Of a stretch of DNA of 26,539 bases, positions 1 to 8,053 are shown in pieces. Below the pieces are notes generated by a model. It did no database searches and was not told where the DNA came from. It was given only the letters and a program-made list of their open reading frames with translations. Both the position numbers and the translations under genes were made by a program. Numbering within the stretch: position 1 is the first letter of the stretch; every line of letters begins with the position of its first letter. Source of the DNA: JAVBNC01 sp031551765 (GTDB lineage Bacteria; Desulfobacterota; Desulfovibrionia; Desulfovibrionales; Desulfovibrionaceae); assembly GCA_031551765.1 (NCBI GenBank), contig JAVBNC010000152.1, positions 1-26,539 of the forward strand. The letters run 5' to 3'.

Positions 1-1
1 C

Positions 2-141
2 TAGAGCAATTTCGCTATGAGATTGTCGCTTAACGGCGGGCAAAGCCCGCCTACGCCAATCTCGCGGGCGTTGCTGCACTGCGTTCCGCAACACCAGAGC
101 ATTTCATCCGCATAGACAATTTTAAAGTTGAAATGCTCTAA
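2..141. repeat. MITE-like structured intergenic repeat with imperfect terminal inverted repeats
   Basis: The left end (AGAGCAATTTC, 3-13, then ATTGTC at 22-27) is matched in inverse orientation by the right end (GACAAT at 115-120, then GAAATGCTCT ending at 139). Inside are a nested hairpin (GAGATTG 19-25 with CAATCTC 57-63, enclosing GGCGGGC 35-41 with GCCCGCC 45-51) and a second perfect 11-bp inverted repeat (96-106 with 129-139). No open reading frame of note is present. The right terminus supplies the stop codon of the flanking MmgE/PrpD gene. The architecture resembles a non-autonomous mobile element or REP-like repeat. Only one copy is visible, so mobility is inferred. The window edge may cut its left side. 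Confidence 0.5.
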
Positions 142-1541
142 ACCGGGGAAGCGTGAAATAACATGCTCACGTCGCCGGTCTTTTCCAGATCCATGATGAA
201 TCGCGTCCGCTCTTCCTGGCTGGAGGCAAAGGGCGTGTGCTCCACCAGCCGCCCGAACTTGGCGCGCAGCATGTCCCAGCCGAAAGGCGTTTCCGCGTCG
301 CCCAACGGTATGGGAGCCCAGCGTTCGTAGTGGCGGCCGTCCACGGTTTCCAGAAGCACGCGCGCGGCGCAGAAATGCGTGGGGTTGTCCACCAGATACT
401 GCTGCACTTCGTCGTCCTTGGTTACGCTGATTTTGCGGGCCAGTTCCTGGACTTCCGGATCGCTGAGGCATTCCAGCACCAGCTCTTCCGAATCCATACG
501 GCCGTGCTTGAGGGCTACTGCCGAGGTGAACTGCGTGCTGGCCTGCGCGCCGACGGCCGTCGCGGGGTTGGGGTTGGCCAGACGGAGGATGAAGGTGGTG
601 GTGCGGATATCCACGGACTTGATGGCGGCGGGCGTGAGCGCCCCTTCCTCGCGCAGATCGAGCATGGCGTCCAGCACGGCGTGCAGGCCGCGCTGGCAGG
701 CGTGGCGCTTGAAGTAGATGGCGGTGATCCGGAAATCCGTGCCCAGGTTTTGCAGCACGCGGTCCAGATCCAGATAGCCGCTGGTGCCTTTGAAGGCCTG
801 GAAAAAGGCCTGTCTGCCTTCCAGCGCCGCGTTGGGGCCGGTAAAACCGCAGGAAGCCAGTGCAAAGGCCCGCATGCCGGTAAGGGCTCCCCAGCCGCCG
901 CAGAATATTTTGCCGGAAGTGCCGTCGTTCTGGTATTCGATGAGCCCGCCGGTGAACAGGGAAGCCAGGCCCATGGCGTCTTTGATGACGGCGGCGGAGG
1001 CTCCCGCCATTTTGGCGTTCATGGCCGCGGCGGCCACGGCCCCGCAGACCCCGGTGGCGTCAAAGCCCCGCTCCCGGTACATGAAGGGGTTCACGGCCTC
1101 GCCCAGGCGGGCGTAGATATCGTACCCCGCCACCAGCGCGGTGATCACGTCCCTGCCGCTTTTCCCGTACAGTTGGGCCAGGCCCAGGGCCAGGGGCACC
1201 AGGCTGGAGCCGGGATGGCCCATGGCGTGGCGGTAGCCGTCGTCCAGGTCGGCGCAGCGGGCCATCATGGTGTGGGCGAAAATGGCCGCCTCCTTGGCGG
1301 CCAGACGGCCGTCCGTGCCCAGGACCGAGACGCGCGTTTCCTTGCCGGGCACGGCTTCCGCCCCGTCCAGGTAGGCCATGATCTTTTCGCCGGTTTCGCA
1401 GTAGCGGCCGTAGACCATGTTCCCGTAGGAATCCAGAACCGCCTGCTTGGCGACCTCTACGGCCCTGGGGGACAAATCCTCGTAGCGCAGACCGGCCACG
1501 TAGCCGGCCAGGCTGTGAACCAGATAGGGCGTGTTGCTCAT
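138..1541 (-). CDS. MmgE/PrpD family protein (paralog 1)
   Basis: The 467-residue protein belongs to the MmgE/PrpD superfamily, which includes 2-methylcitrate dehydratase and cis-aconitate decarboxylase; the substrate here cannot be told from sequence. The family's conserved region is visible as the acidic DLDD (98-101) followed by H105 and the GHPG stretch around H109, and the NPF..RGFDATGVCGAVAAA segment follows. Length is normal for the family. The ATG at 1541 has an AGGAGG ribosome binding site eight bases upstream. It lies 24 bp after the stop of a homologous gene on the same strand, so the two are surely co-transcribed. Its stop codon falls inside the terminal inverted repeat of the element at 2-141. 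No prpB, prpC or CoA ligase lies nearby, so a methylcitrate-cycle role is not supported. Family assignment is firm; reaction unknown. Confidence 0.9.
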   Translation of the reverse strand: MSNTPYLVHSLAGYVAGLRYEDLSPRAVEVAKQAVLDSYGNMVYGRYCETGEKIMAYLDGAEAVPGKETRVSVLGTDGRLAAKEAAIFAHTMMARCADLDDGYRHAMGHPGSSLVPLALGLAQLYGKSGRDVITALVAGYDIYARLGEAVNPFMYRERGFDATGVCGAVAAAAMNAKMAGASAAVIKDAMGLASLFTGGLIEYQNDGTSGKIFCGGWGALTGMRAFALASCGFTGPNAALEGRQAFFQAFKGTSGYLDLDRVLQNLGTDFRITAIYFKRHACQRGLHAVLDAMLDLREEGALTPAAIKSVDIRTTTFILRLANPNPATAVGAQASTQFTSAVALKHGRMDSEELVLECLSDPEVQELARKISVTKDDEVQQYLVDNPTHFCAARVLLETVDGRHYERWAPIPLGDAETPFGWDMLRAKFGRLVEHTPFASSQEERTRFIMDLEKTGDVSMLFHASPV

Positions 1542-1565
1542 CTTTCCGTCCTCCTGCCCGTCCGG

Positions 1566-2936
1566 CTACAGTTTGGCAATGGTTTGCAGGAACGCGGTCC
1601 CGGCTTTTGCTTCGCCGTCCAGGGCCTGGATGCTGTCCCACAAGGCCCCGCCGCCCGCCGCGCCCAGCGTGTTTTGGGTGTGCGCCAGGAACTTGCGGCG
1701 CACGGTGCCTTCCGGCAGCGGGGTTTCCGGGTCGCCGTCCGGGGTGATCTTGGTTTCCGTGAACATGCGGCCGTCCGTGGTGTACAGTTCCACGCGCGCC
1801 GCGCCCCACAAGCTCTTGTCTTTCTCCGTGAGCTTGATGATCTCCGCGTCCTTTTCCACGCTGACGCGCTCGGAAAAGGCCATGATGGCTTCGTTGCGCA
1901 GGTTTTCATGCACCAGGTCGTCGCTGACCTCGCCATATTTGAGGAACAGGGCCACGGCGTAGGGCACGCTGGTCTGGGCCTGGGCCATATCCTTGGGCCG
2001 GTAACCGCCCGCGTCGTACAGGAACTGACTGCCGAACACCTTGACCCGCTGTACCGCGTCGGCCTTCAGGCCTTCCCGCTCCACAATGGCTTTCACCGCG
2101 TCCAGGGTGGCGTGGATGCGGCGCACGCAGGCGTACATCTTGATGTACACGTTCAGGATATCCCAGCACAGCGTGGGGTAGTCCAGGTAGGCCAGGTCCG
2201 GGTCCGGCGCGAAGGCGTTGCAGAAGCCCAGGCGCCCTTCAAACACCCGGCAGGGGCCACCCATGCCGTATTTGGCGAGGTTGGCGGCGGCAATGCCTAG
2301 TTTCGCGCCCCAGCCCGCCACCAGGAACTTCTGGGCCGAGCCGTCAATGGCGGACTGATTGAGCCCCCCGGCCAGAGAAGCGGACAAGGATATGGCGTCC
2401 GCCATCTGCGCGCGGGAAAGGCCCAGCATGGTGCCCGCGGCGGCCGCGGCCGCGCCGGAGCCGCAGATGCAGGTGGCGTCCACCCCGCGCTTGAGGTACG
2501 CGCTGGGGTTGATGACCCGGCCCTGGTAGCAGTAGACCTCGTAAGCCTTGATAACGCCTTCCAGCAGGATTTTCCCGCTTACGTCCGGCAGCGCGGCGGC
2601 CATGGCTATGGCCGTGGAGTTGATGGCCACGCCCGGGTGGGCCATGGCGAAACGGTGGCCGTCGTCAATATCCAGCATGCGCGCGGTGCTGCCCATCCAA
2701 AAGGCCATGTCCTCCGCGTCGTTGACGATGCTCCCGCCGCCCAGGGCCGTGCGCAAGTCTTTGGCTTCCTGCTTGCGCGTGCCCTCGCAGAAAATCCCGA
2801 AAAAGTCCGCCAGGCATTCCTTGGCCTTGGCCGTGACCGGGGCGGGGGCCGTATCGTATGCGATCTGATCCAAGACATCCATGAGCTTGTCCAGGCAGGT
2901 GGGTTCCATTGTTCCGGTGTTTTTTTCCGCAGCCAT
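1566..2936 (-). CDS. MmgE/PrpD family protein (paralog 2)
   Basis: This is a second MmgE/PrpD-superfamily protein of 456 residues, upstream of and homologous to the first. Shared landmarks include DIDDGHRFAMAHPG (D91, D92, H94, H100) and NPS..KRGVDATCICGSGAAAA, which line up with the same blocks in the neighbour. I chose the ATG at 2936 because GGAGG lies eight bases upstream. An in-frame ATG at 2975 would add 13 residues but has only A/T-rich sequence in front of it. As first gene of the two-gene operon it follows an AT-rich leader of about 300 bp. Members act on small di- and tricarboxylic acids (dehydration, decarboxylation or isomerisation). The pair could form a hetero-oligomer or act on consecutive substrates, but nothing in the window decides this. 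Confidence 0.88.
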   Translation of the reverse strand: MAAEKNTGTMEPTCLDKLMDVLDQIAYDTAPAPVTAKAKECLADFFGIFCEGTRKQEAKDLRTALGGGSIVNDAEDMAFWMGSTARMLDIDDGHRFAMAHPGVAINSTAIAMAAALPDVSGKILLEGVIKAYEVYCYQGRVINPSAYLKRGVDATCICGSGAAAAAAGTMLGLSRAQMADAISLSASLAGGLNQSAIDGSAQKFLVAGWGAKLGIAAANLAKYGMGGPCRVFEGRLGFCNAFAPDPDLAYLDYPTLCWDILNVYIKMYACVRRIHATLDAVKAIVEREGLKADAVQRVKVFGSQFLYDAGGYRPKDMAQAQTSVPYAVALFLKYGEVSDDLVHENLRNEAIMAFSERVSVEKDAEIIKLTEKDKSLWGAARVELYTTDGRMFTETKITPDGDPETPLPEGTVRRKFLAHTQNTLGAAGGGALWDSIQALDGEAKAGTAFLQTIAKL

Positions 2937-3182
2937 CGCAGGTCCCTCCGTCTTGGTAGAAAACTTAATTTTCATTTGTTAAAATCTTTAATTTCGTTTT
3001 GTGAAAAACAAATACGATATACAGCCAGTTTTTAGCAAGAAAAAAATTGTCGCCTGTTGGCGAAAAAAAATCTTAAGTAATCTAAAAGCATAATACTCTG
3101 TAAATATTAATAAAATCCTCGGCACTCAAAAAAAGAAGCTCTTCCAGATATGCCATAAAATAGAAACATATTTTCATTTATC
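2937..3182. other. AT-rich intergenic leader upstream of the MmgE/PrpD operon
   Basis: This stretch is far more A/T-rich than its surroundings and has no credible gene. It must hold the promoter of the minus-strand MmgE/PrpD operon, but no convincing -35/-10 pair stands out; TTGCTA followed by T/A-rich sequence around 3019-3036 (minus strand) is the best candidate and is weak. A small hairpin, TCGCC at 3050-3054 with GGCGA at 3059-3063, is followed on the minus strand by CAA and a run of T. It could be a weak attenuator or terminator. Confidence 0.4.
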
Positions 3183-3213
3183 AAAAAAACCGGCCACGCA
3201 ACGCACGGCCGGT
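3183..3213 (-). terminator. Rho-independent terminator of the GlcG-like/secreted-protein operon
   Basis: ACCGGCC (3189-3195) pairs with GGCCGGT (3207-3213) around an 11-nt loop. Read on the minus strand the stem is followed by seven T. It lies 33 bp past the stop of the gene at 3247. Confidence 0.85.
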
Positions 3214-3246
3214 CTTTCCGCAAACTTTAGAAACAAGTCGAGGCGG

Positions 3247-4227
3247 TTATGGCTTGTAGCCCGCCAATACCGCTTCCCGTCCCATTTGCGGGACAGAGAC
3301 GCTCATCTCGGAACTTTGAGCCACGCGCTGGACTGTGGCGATCCAGATGCGGCGCGGTTCTTTCCCCACTCTGGCCGGGGCAAGGTCGTAGCAGGCCAGT
3401 TCCAGCAAGTGCCAGCCCGCCGCTATCAGAGGCTGGCGCCGAACTGGCCCGCTCTGGCTGGCAGCGGGCCAGAGCATGGCGAAACGCGCCACCAGGGCAT
3501 AGTCCGCGATGGCCGGGTCGGTAATCCGCAATTCCAGCGGCACGCGGGCGGGAATGCTCACCTGCCCGCGCAGTTCCGGCACGCCCTGCTCCTGGGACAG
3601 GGCGAAGCGGGCCAGTTCCGCCCCCGCCAAAACCGGCTGAGCGACGCTTCCGTTGGGCTGGACATTTTGCCGTTTTGGGGCGGGCGCGGGGGCTATTGGC
3701 GCGGCCGTCCGGTTGCCCGCCACAGGCACGCCGGCCAGCACGTCCGTGGCTGCGGCAAAGCGCGTCTGCGGCAGTTTGCCCTCCCGCGCCAGTTGCATGG
3801 CCTGCATACGCGCCACGGCTTCCTGCATAGACATGGGACGCTGCCGCCTGCCCCGGCGGCCGATTTCCGGCACCGGCGCGTCCCGCAGTTCTGTGCTGCC
3901 TTTGGGCAGCGGCTCCAGCACGCTCAAGGGCGCGTCCGCCACGCTGAGACCCCGTGCGGCCAGCCCCTGGCCCAGCTCGCGAGCCAACAGGGCGAAACGC
4001 GGGCTGTCCTCATCCATCCAGGCCAGGCCGGAACGGATGACCACCCGGCCCTGCGCGGGCAAAGTCCCGGTCACGCGCAGCAGTTGCGGGTCCTCGGGCA
4101 ACGGCGCGGCAGCGCAAAGCGCGCCCCGTAACACCAGAAAAAACAACACGGCGGCGAACAGACCGCACGCCCGCGTTTCCGGCCTTTTTTCAGGCCGGTT
4201 ATGCGGCACAAAAAGCGGCAAGCGCAT
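3247..4227 (-). CDS. Unrecognised secreted or membrane-anchored protein
   Basis: The 326-residue product is not a family I recognise. A basic N-terminus (residues 1-21) is followed by a hydrophobic stretch near 23-36 (GLFAAVLFFLVLRGALC) and AAAPLP, which reads as a signal peptide, so the protein is probably periplasmic or envelope-bound. The mature part has a compact N-terminal region to about residue 120, an Arg- and Met-rich segment, a Pro/Ala-rich linker near 180-190 (APIAPAPAPKR) and a C-terminal region of alternating hydrophobic residues. I prefer the ATG at 4227, with AGGTGA upstream, over the TTG at 4233. Its start overlaps the end of the GlcG-like gene by 29 bp, indicating translational coupling. 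A function cannot be given. Confidence 0.7.
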   Translation of the reverse strand: MRLPLFVPHNRPEKRPETRACGLFAAVLFFLVLRGALCAAAPLPEDPQLLRVTGTLPAQGRVVIRSGLAWMDEDSPRFALLARELGQGLAARGLSVADAPLSVLEPLPKGSTELRDAPVPEIGRRGRRQRPMSMQEAVARMQAMQLAREGKLPQTRFAAATDVLAGVPVAGNRTAAPIAPAPAPKRQNVQPNGSVAQPVLAGAELARFALSQEQGVPELRGQVSIPARVPLELRITDPAIADYALVARFAMLWPAASQSGPVRRQPLIAAGWHLLELACYDLAPARVGKEPRRIWIATVQRVAQSSEMSVSVPQMGREAVLAGYKP

Positions 4228-4609
4228 TGGCAATCACCTGATCCTCTTCCGCGTGCAGCCCGCTGATGCCTATGCCCCCGGCAACGCCGCCCCGGGCGTC
4301 TTTGACCACGGCCCCGCCGGGCAGCGAGGTGAACGTGGGGTCGCAAAAGTCCGCAAGGGTTCTGCCCCTGGCTTTCAGGCGCTCGTGAAAGGCTTCCGTG
4401 CTCGTGCCCATGCGGCAGGCGGTGTACGCCTTGCCCTGTGAAATAGCGATGCTGCGCAACGGCGCGCTGTCCATCCGGCCAAAGGCCAGCAGGTTGCCCG
4501 CCGCGTCGCAGACGGCAACGCAAACGGGACGGCCAAAATCCTCCTCCGCCAACTTCATACCCAAGGCAACGGCCTCCCGGGCGCGGGCATAAGAAATATT
4601 TTCAAACAT
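4199..4609 (-). CDS. GlcG/HbpS-like heme-binding family protein
   Basis: A 136-residue protein of the GlcG/HbpS (DUF336) family. These are small alpha/beta proteins; HbpS binds heme, while GlcG of the glycolate operon is of uncertain function. Family hallmarks are visible: the N-terminal helix (ARAREAVALGMKLAEE), the strand VCVAVCDAAGNLLAFGRMD, the ISQGKAYTA helix, and the glycine-rich tail PGGAVV.DARGGVAGGIGISG followed by EEDQVIANALAAF. The ATG at 4609 is preceded by AAGGA; the frame remains open upstream but that sequence is not protein-like. It is the first gene of a two-gene operon with the secreted protein that overlaps its end, and it diverges from the BON-domain gene. No glycolate oxidase genes are nearby, so a glycolate role is not supported. 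Confidence 0.88.
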   Translation of the reverse strand: MFENISYARAREAVALGMKLAEEDFGRPVCVAVCDAAGNLLAFGRMDSAPLRSIAISQGKAYTACRMGTSTEAFHERLKARGRTLADFCDPTFTSLPGGAVVKDARGGVAGGIGISGLHAEEDQVIANALAAFCAA

Positions 4610-4633
4610 AACGCTTCCTTTTAACCATAATTG

Positions 4634-4642
4634 TGATATAGT
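4634..4642 (+). promoter_or_regulatory. Candidate extended -10 promoter for the BON-domain gene
   Basis: TGATATAGT is an extended -10 (TGn plus TATAGT, five of six matches to TATAAT) in the 111-bp gap between two divergent genes. No good -35 accompanies it, as is common for extended -10 promoters. The start codon at 4721 is about 70 bp past the expected transcription start. Confidence 0.4.
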
Positions 4643-4720
4643 AAGTTCCTTCTCTCCACAAGGAGAACGTGCTGTCTTATATATAAAATGGATCCCCATC
4701 TTTAGTAGGAGGACCTCGTC

Positions 4721-5020
4721 ATGTTTATTGACACACAGCCTATAGCTTCCTCTCCCGAAGATATCCTGCTTGCGGGGCTCGCCCGCAACGCGCTGGCCGT
4801 CCATGTCAGCACCAGCTACAGCGCCATCACGGTCACGGCCGACCAGGGCGTTGTCACGCTGCACGGCAGCATCGAAAACGAAGAGCAGCGTCGCGCGGCC
4901 CTGGAAAGCGTCAGTTGCGTGGCCGGCGTGCAGGGCATTACCGACGCACTCCGCCTGTGGGACTGCGCATCCGACGCCAGCGCAATGCCGGAAGACGCTT
5001 TCCCCGCTACCCCCGCCTGA
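4721..5020 (+). CDS. Single BON-domain protein
   Basis: A 99-residue protein that consists almost entirely of one BON domain (about residues 15-82), with the typical pattern of a strand (ITVTADQGVVTLHGSI), a helix rich in charged residues (ENEEQRRAALESVSCV) and a final strand (GVQGITDALRLW). BON domains bind phospholipid or peptidoglycan-associated ligands in OsmY-like proteins. No signal peptide or lipobox is visible, so it may stay in the cytoplasm or be a stress protein like the small single-BON proteins. The ATG follows a strong AGGAGGA site. It stands alone, diverging from the GlcG-like gene and convergent with cysK. The C-terminal 15 residues are low-complexity and Ala/Pro-rich. Confidence 0.85.
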   Translation: MFIDTQPIASSPEDILLAGLARNALAVHVSTSYSAITVTADQGVVTLHGSIENEEQRRAALESVSCVAGVQGITDALRLWDCASDASAMPEDAFPATPA

Positions 5021-5060
5021 GAGAATACTCGCAAAACACCGCCGGTTTCGCCGACCCGCG

Positions 5061-5103
5061 AAAAAGCGCGCGGGAACGGAACATGTCCCCGGCCGCGCGC
5101 TTT
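5061..5103. terminator. Terminator hairpin between the BON gene and cysK (convergent)
   Basis: AAAGCGCGCGG (5063-5073) pairs over 11 bp with CCGCGCGCTTT (5093-5103) around a 19-nt loop. On the minus strand the 3' arm ends in five T, so it best serves cysK. On the plus strand only three T follow, so it is weaker for the BON gene. Confidence 0.65.
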
Positions 5104-5116
5104 CCCGTGAGAAATA

Positions 5117-6070
5117 TTACCCTTCTCCCCCTTCAAACAGCGCGGACGAGAGGTAGCGCTCCGCCGCGTCCGGCAGAATGGCCACAATGGTCTTGCCCGC
5201 GAACTCCGGCTGCGCCGCCAGGCGCGCGGCCACCGCGGCCGCGGCCCCGGAGGAGATGCCCGCCAGAATGCCCTCTTCCTTCGCCAGGCGCCGGGCAAAA
5301 GCGATGGATTCATCACCACTTATCAACTCCGCGCGGTCGATCAAGGAAATATCCAGGGTATCGGGAATGAAGCCCGCGCCTATGCCCTGAATCTTGTGCG
5401 GACCGGGCTTGAGCGGCTCCCCGGCCAGGCGCTGGGTGATGACCGGGCTGGTGTCCGGCTCCACGGCCACGGAAATGATGGGTTTGCCGCAAGTTTTTTT
5501 AATATAGCGCGAAATGCCGCTGATGGTGCCGCCGGTGCCCACGCCGGACACCAGCACGTCCACGCCGCCCGCCGTGTCTTTCCAAATTTCCGGGCCGGTG
5601 GTCTTTTCATGGATGGCCGGGTTGGCCGGGTTTTTGAACTGCTGGGGCATAAAATAGCGGGGGTCGGAAGCAGCCAGTTCTTCCGCCTTGCGTATGGCCC
5701 CGGCCATGCCTTCCGCGCCGGGGGTCAGCACAAGCTTGGCGCCCAGAAAAGCCAGCACGCGCCGCCGTTCCAGGCTCATGGTTTCCGGCATGGTCAGGGT
5801 CAGGGGGTAGCCCTTGGCCGCCGCCACATAGGCCAGCGCTATGCCGGTATTTCCGCTGGTGGGTTCCACAATCATGCCGCCTGGCTTGAGAACGCCGCGC
5901 GCCTCCGCATCCCAGATCAGCGCCGCGCCCACGCGGCATTTGACGGAATAGGAGGGGTTGCGCCCTTCCACCTTGACCAGCACCGTGGCTTTGGAGCCGG
6001 CCACGCGGTTTAGTTTCACCAAAGGAGTATTGCCTATGGAGCGGGAGTTGTCTTCATATACGGGAGCCAT
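5117..6070 (-). CDS. cysK: Cysteine synthase A (O-acetylserine sulfhydrylase)
   Basis: A PLP-dependent enzyme that makes cysteine from O-acetyl-L-serine and sulfide, in the cytoplasm. The 317 residues match CysK closely: N-terminal YEDNS.SIGNTPLVKLNR, PLP lysine K44 in NPSYSVKCR, the substrate loop PTSGNTG (about 70-76), the PLP-phosphate glycine loop GVGTGGTISG, KPGPHKIQGIGAGFIP, and the EEGILAGISSGAA motif that holds the pyridine ring. The NPSYSVKCR form (Cys after Lys, not Asp) is that of E. coli-type CysK. I start at ATG 6070 with GAGAGGT upstream; an ORF extension of 20 residues to 6130 looks non-coding. It is a single gene with its own terminator. In a sulfate reducer it would tap the abundant sulfide pool. 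Confidence 0.97.
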   Translation of the reverse strand: MAPVYEDNSRSIGNTPLVKLNRVAGSKATVLVKVEGRNPSYSVKCRVGAALIWDAEARGVLKPGGMIVEPTSGNTGIALAYVAAAKGYPLTLTMPETMSLERRRVLAFLGAKLVLTPGAEGMAGAIRKAEELAASDPRYFMPQQFKNPANPAIHEKTTGPEIWKDTAGGVDVLVSGVGTGGTISGISRYIKKTCGKPIISVAVEPDTSPVITQRLAGEPLKPGPHKIQGIGAGFIPDTLDISLIDRAELISGDESIAFARRLAKEEGILAGISSGAAAAVAARLAAQPEFAGKTIVAILPDAAERYLSSALFEGGEG

Positions 6071-6208
6071 GGCGTACCTCTCAGGGGTTGGGCGGGGCGA
6101 GCCCCGCGCTGGTGCTTTTCTTACGAGCATTACATCTAGGACTCCGGCCTGTTCCGGTCAAGCCCCGGCTTGACGGCAAAAATAATACACCTTCTCCCAT
6201 GCCGATCT

Positions 6209-6246
6209 AAAAAGAAAGGCGCGGGAGGGGGGAACCCACCCGCGCC
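6209..6246 (-). terminator. Rho-independent terminator of the chemoreceptor gene
   Basis: GGCGCGGG (6218-6225) pairs with CCCGCGCC (6239-6246). Read on the minus strand the stem is followed by TTTCTTTTT. It lies about 40 bp beyond the stop codon at 6284. Confidence 0.85.
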
Positions 6247-6283
6247 CTTGCGCGACTGCTTTCTGTGATAAAAACAACGCGCT

Positions 6284-8053
6284 CTAAGCGTTCTTCATTT
6301 CAACGATAACCCGCTGAATGGTTTGCGACTGCCGCGCCACTTCGGAAACAGCCTGCGCGGATTCTCCCATGGCCGTGGACAGCTCGTTGGACACGGCGTT
6401 CACCTGTTCCATGGACCGGGTTATTTCCTCGCTGGCCGCGGACTGTTCCTCGCTGGCCGTGGCAATGGAGCGCACCTGGTCGGCCGCCGTTTCCACCAGA
6501 GTGACGATTTCGGTCAGCGCACTCCCGGAACTGCGTGCCAGTTCCGTGGTTTCCACAATATTCTTCACGGAATTGTCCACGCTGGCCATGCTGCGCCGCG
6601 CGCCCTGCTGTATGCCGCCAATGGCGTCGCCCACCTGCTTGGTGGCCTGCATGGTCTTTTCCGCCAGTTTGCGCACTTCGTCGGCTACCACGGCAAAGCC
6701 GCGCCCCGCTTCCCCGGCCCGGGCCGCCTCAATGGCGGCGTTCAGCGCCAGCAGGTTGGTCTGGTCCGCGATATCGGAAATCACGCCCATGACCTGCCCG
6801 ATATCCTCGGCCTGCTTGCCCAGCTCTTCCATTTCCGACTTGAGCGAGGAAGACTGGCTTTCCACCTGGCCTATGGCCTGCACCACCTTATTGACAATGC
6901 CCGCGCCTTCCAGAGCCTTGTCCCGTGCCTGGGCGGAAAAGTTGGAAGCCGTGGAGGCGTTGCGCGCCACTTCCAGCACGGTGGCGTTCATTTCCTCCAT
7001 GGCCGTGGCGGTTTCCGTAACCTTGCCGCGCTGCATGTCCGCCCCTCTGCTGGCTTCCTCCACCTGGGCGGAAAGCTCTTCCGCCGCGCTGGTCATGCGC
7101 TCCACAACGCTGGAAAGCTGCTCGGCGGCGGCATGCATGCCTTCGCGCTTGGCGCTTTCCGCGCGGATGGTGGCCGCTTCCGCCTCTTTGGTGGCTTTTT
7201 GGGCGGCCTCGGCCTGCTGGGCGGCGCGGCGGCTTTCCTCTTCCGCTTCGCCGATCTTGCGCTTCAGGTTTTCCGCCATGCGATGAATGGCGTCATAAAC
7301 GCCGAAGGTAATGTTGGAATTGAAGGCGGTATCCAGCTTTCCGCCGGCAATAGCGTCCGCCAAGCTGGCGATTTTCCCGGGCTCATCCCCTAACTGGCGC
7401 ATGATGCTGCGGGCAAAAAACCAGCCGCAGAGTATGCCCATCAAAATGACCACCGCCAGCACGGCGTACACGGTGTTGCGCGCGGCCAGATAGGTGGCCT
7501 GCGCTTCCGTGCTGGAGCTGCGCGCCGCCTCCTGTTTAATGGTCATAAGCCGGTTGAGCACGCGCTCCATGGCCGTGAGTTTTTCACGGGCAAGGCCGCT
7601 GGTAAGGACGCGGGCCTTGGTAAAATTCTCTTCCGATTCCGAGTGCAGGCCCAGGGTCACGACCTGCTTGTGCACGGCCAGCCATTCATTTTTCAGTTTC
7701 TGCAACTCGCCAGAAAGCTTTACGGCCTCCGGCACGTAAAAATAATCCGAAAATTTGGGCAGCAGCTCATCCATCTGGGCATAGAGGGGGTCCAGGGCGC
7801 GAGCCATGGCCTCTGATTGTCTCGGATCGGGTTCAATAACGATGTTTTTCTCCGCCCGCGTCAACTGCTGCACAAGAGAGTTAAAGTCGGACGCCAGAAT
7901 AATGCCGGGCATATCCTTTGTGGCCAGGCGCTCTGTAAGGACGTTGACTCCGGACAGGCCGGAAATGCCGGCGTACCCGACAATTCCCATGCCCGCAGCC
8001 ATGACGGCGACCAGGAGCAACGTTTTGGTAACGGTACGCAAATTGGAGAACAT
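6284..8053 (-). CDS. Methyl-accepting chemotaxis protein
   Basis: A 589-residue transmembrane chemoreceptor. The order is TM1 (about 8-31), a roughly 160-residue periplasmic helical region of four-helix-bundle type (ligand unknown), TM2 (about 193-214), a HAMP-like segment beginning QLGDEPGKIASLADAIAGGKLD, a long coiled coil rich in Glu/Ala/Lys, and the cytoplasmic signalling domain. The conserved hairpin tip that contacts CheA and CheW is visible as NAAIEAARAGEAGRGFAVVADEVRKLAEK. It ends in QRVIVEMKNA without a CheR-tethering pentapeptide. The start at 8053 has AGGAG six bases upstream; an upstream in-frame ATG at 8095 adds only 14 residues and lacks a site. It is a single gene, with no che genes nearby. 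Signal specificity cannot be read from the sequence. Confidence 0.95.
   Translation of the reverse strand: MFSNLRTVTKTLLLVAVMAAGMGIVGYAGISGLSGVNVLTERLATKDMPGIILASDFNSLVQQLTRAEKNIVIEPDPRQSEAMARALDPLYAQMDELLPKFSDYFYVPEAVKLSGELQKLKNEWLAVHKQVVTLGLHSESEENFTKARVLTSGLAREKLTAMERVLNRLMTIKQEAARSSSTEAQATYLAARNTVYAVLAVVILMGILCGWFFARSIMRQLGDEPGKIASLADAIAGGKLDTAFNSNITFGVYDAIHRMAENLKRKIGEAEEESRRAAQQAEAAQKATKEAEAATIRAESAKREGMHAAAEQLSSVVERMTSAAEELSAQVEEASRGADMQRGKVTETATAMEEMNATVLEVARNASTASNFSAQARDKALEGAGIVNKVVQAIGQVESQSSSLKSEMEELGKQAEDIGQVMGVISDIADQTNLLALNAAIEAARAGEAGRGFAVVADEVRKLAEKTMQATKQVGDAIGGIQQGARRSMASVDNSVKNIVETTELARSSGSALTEIVTLVETAADQVRSIATASEEQSAASEEITRSMEQVNAVSNELSTAMGESAQAVSEVARQSQTIQRVIVEMKNA

Noticed and set aside
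237..2300. A 687-codon plus-strand open frame opposite the MmgE/PrpD genes
   Set aside because: It is the antisense shadow of two well-supported genes, with biased composition and no ribosome binding site.
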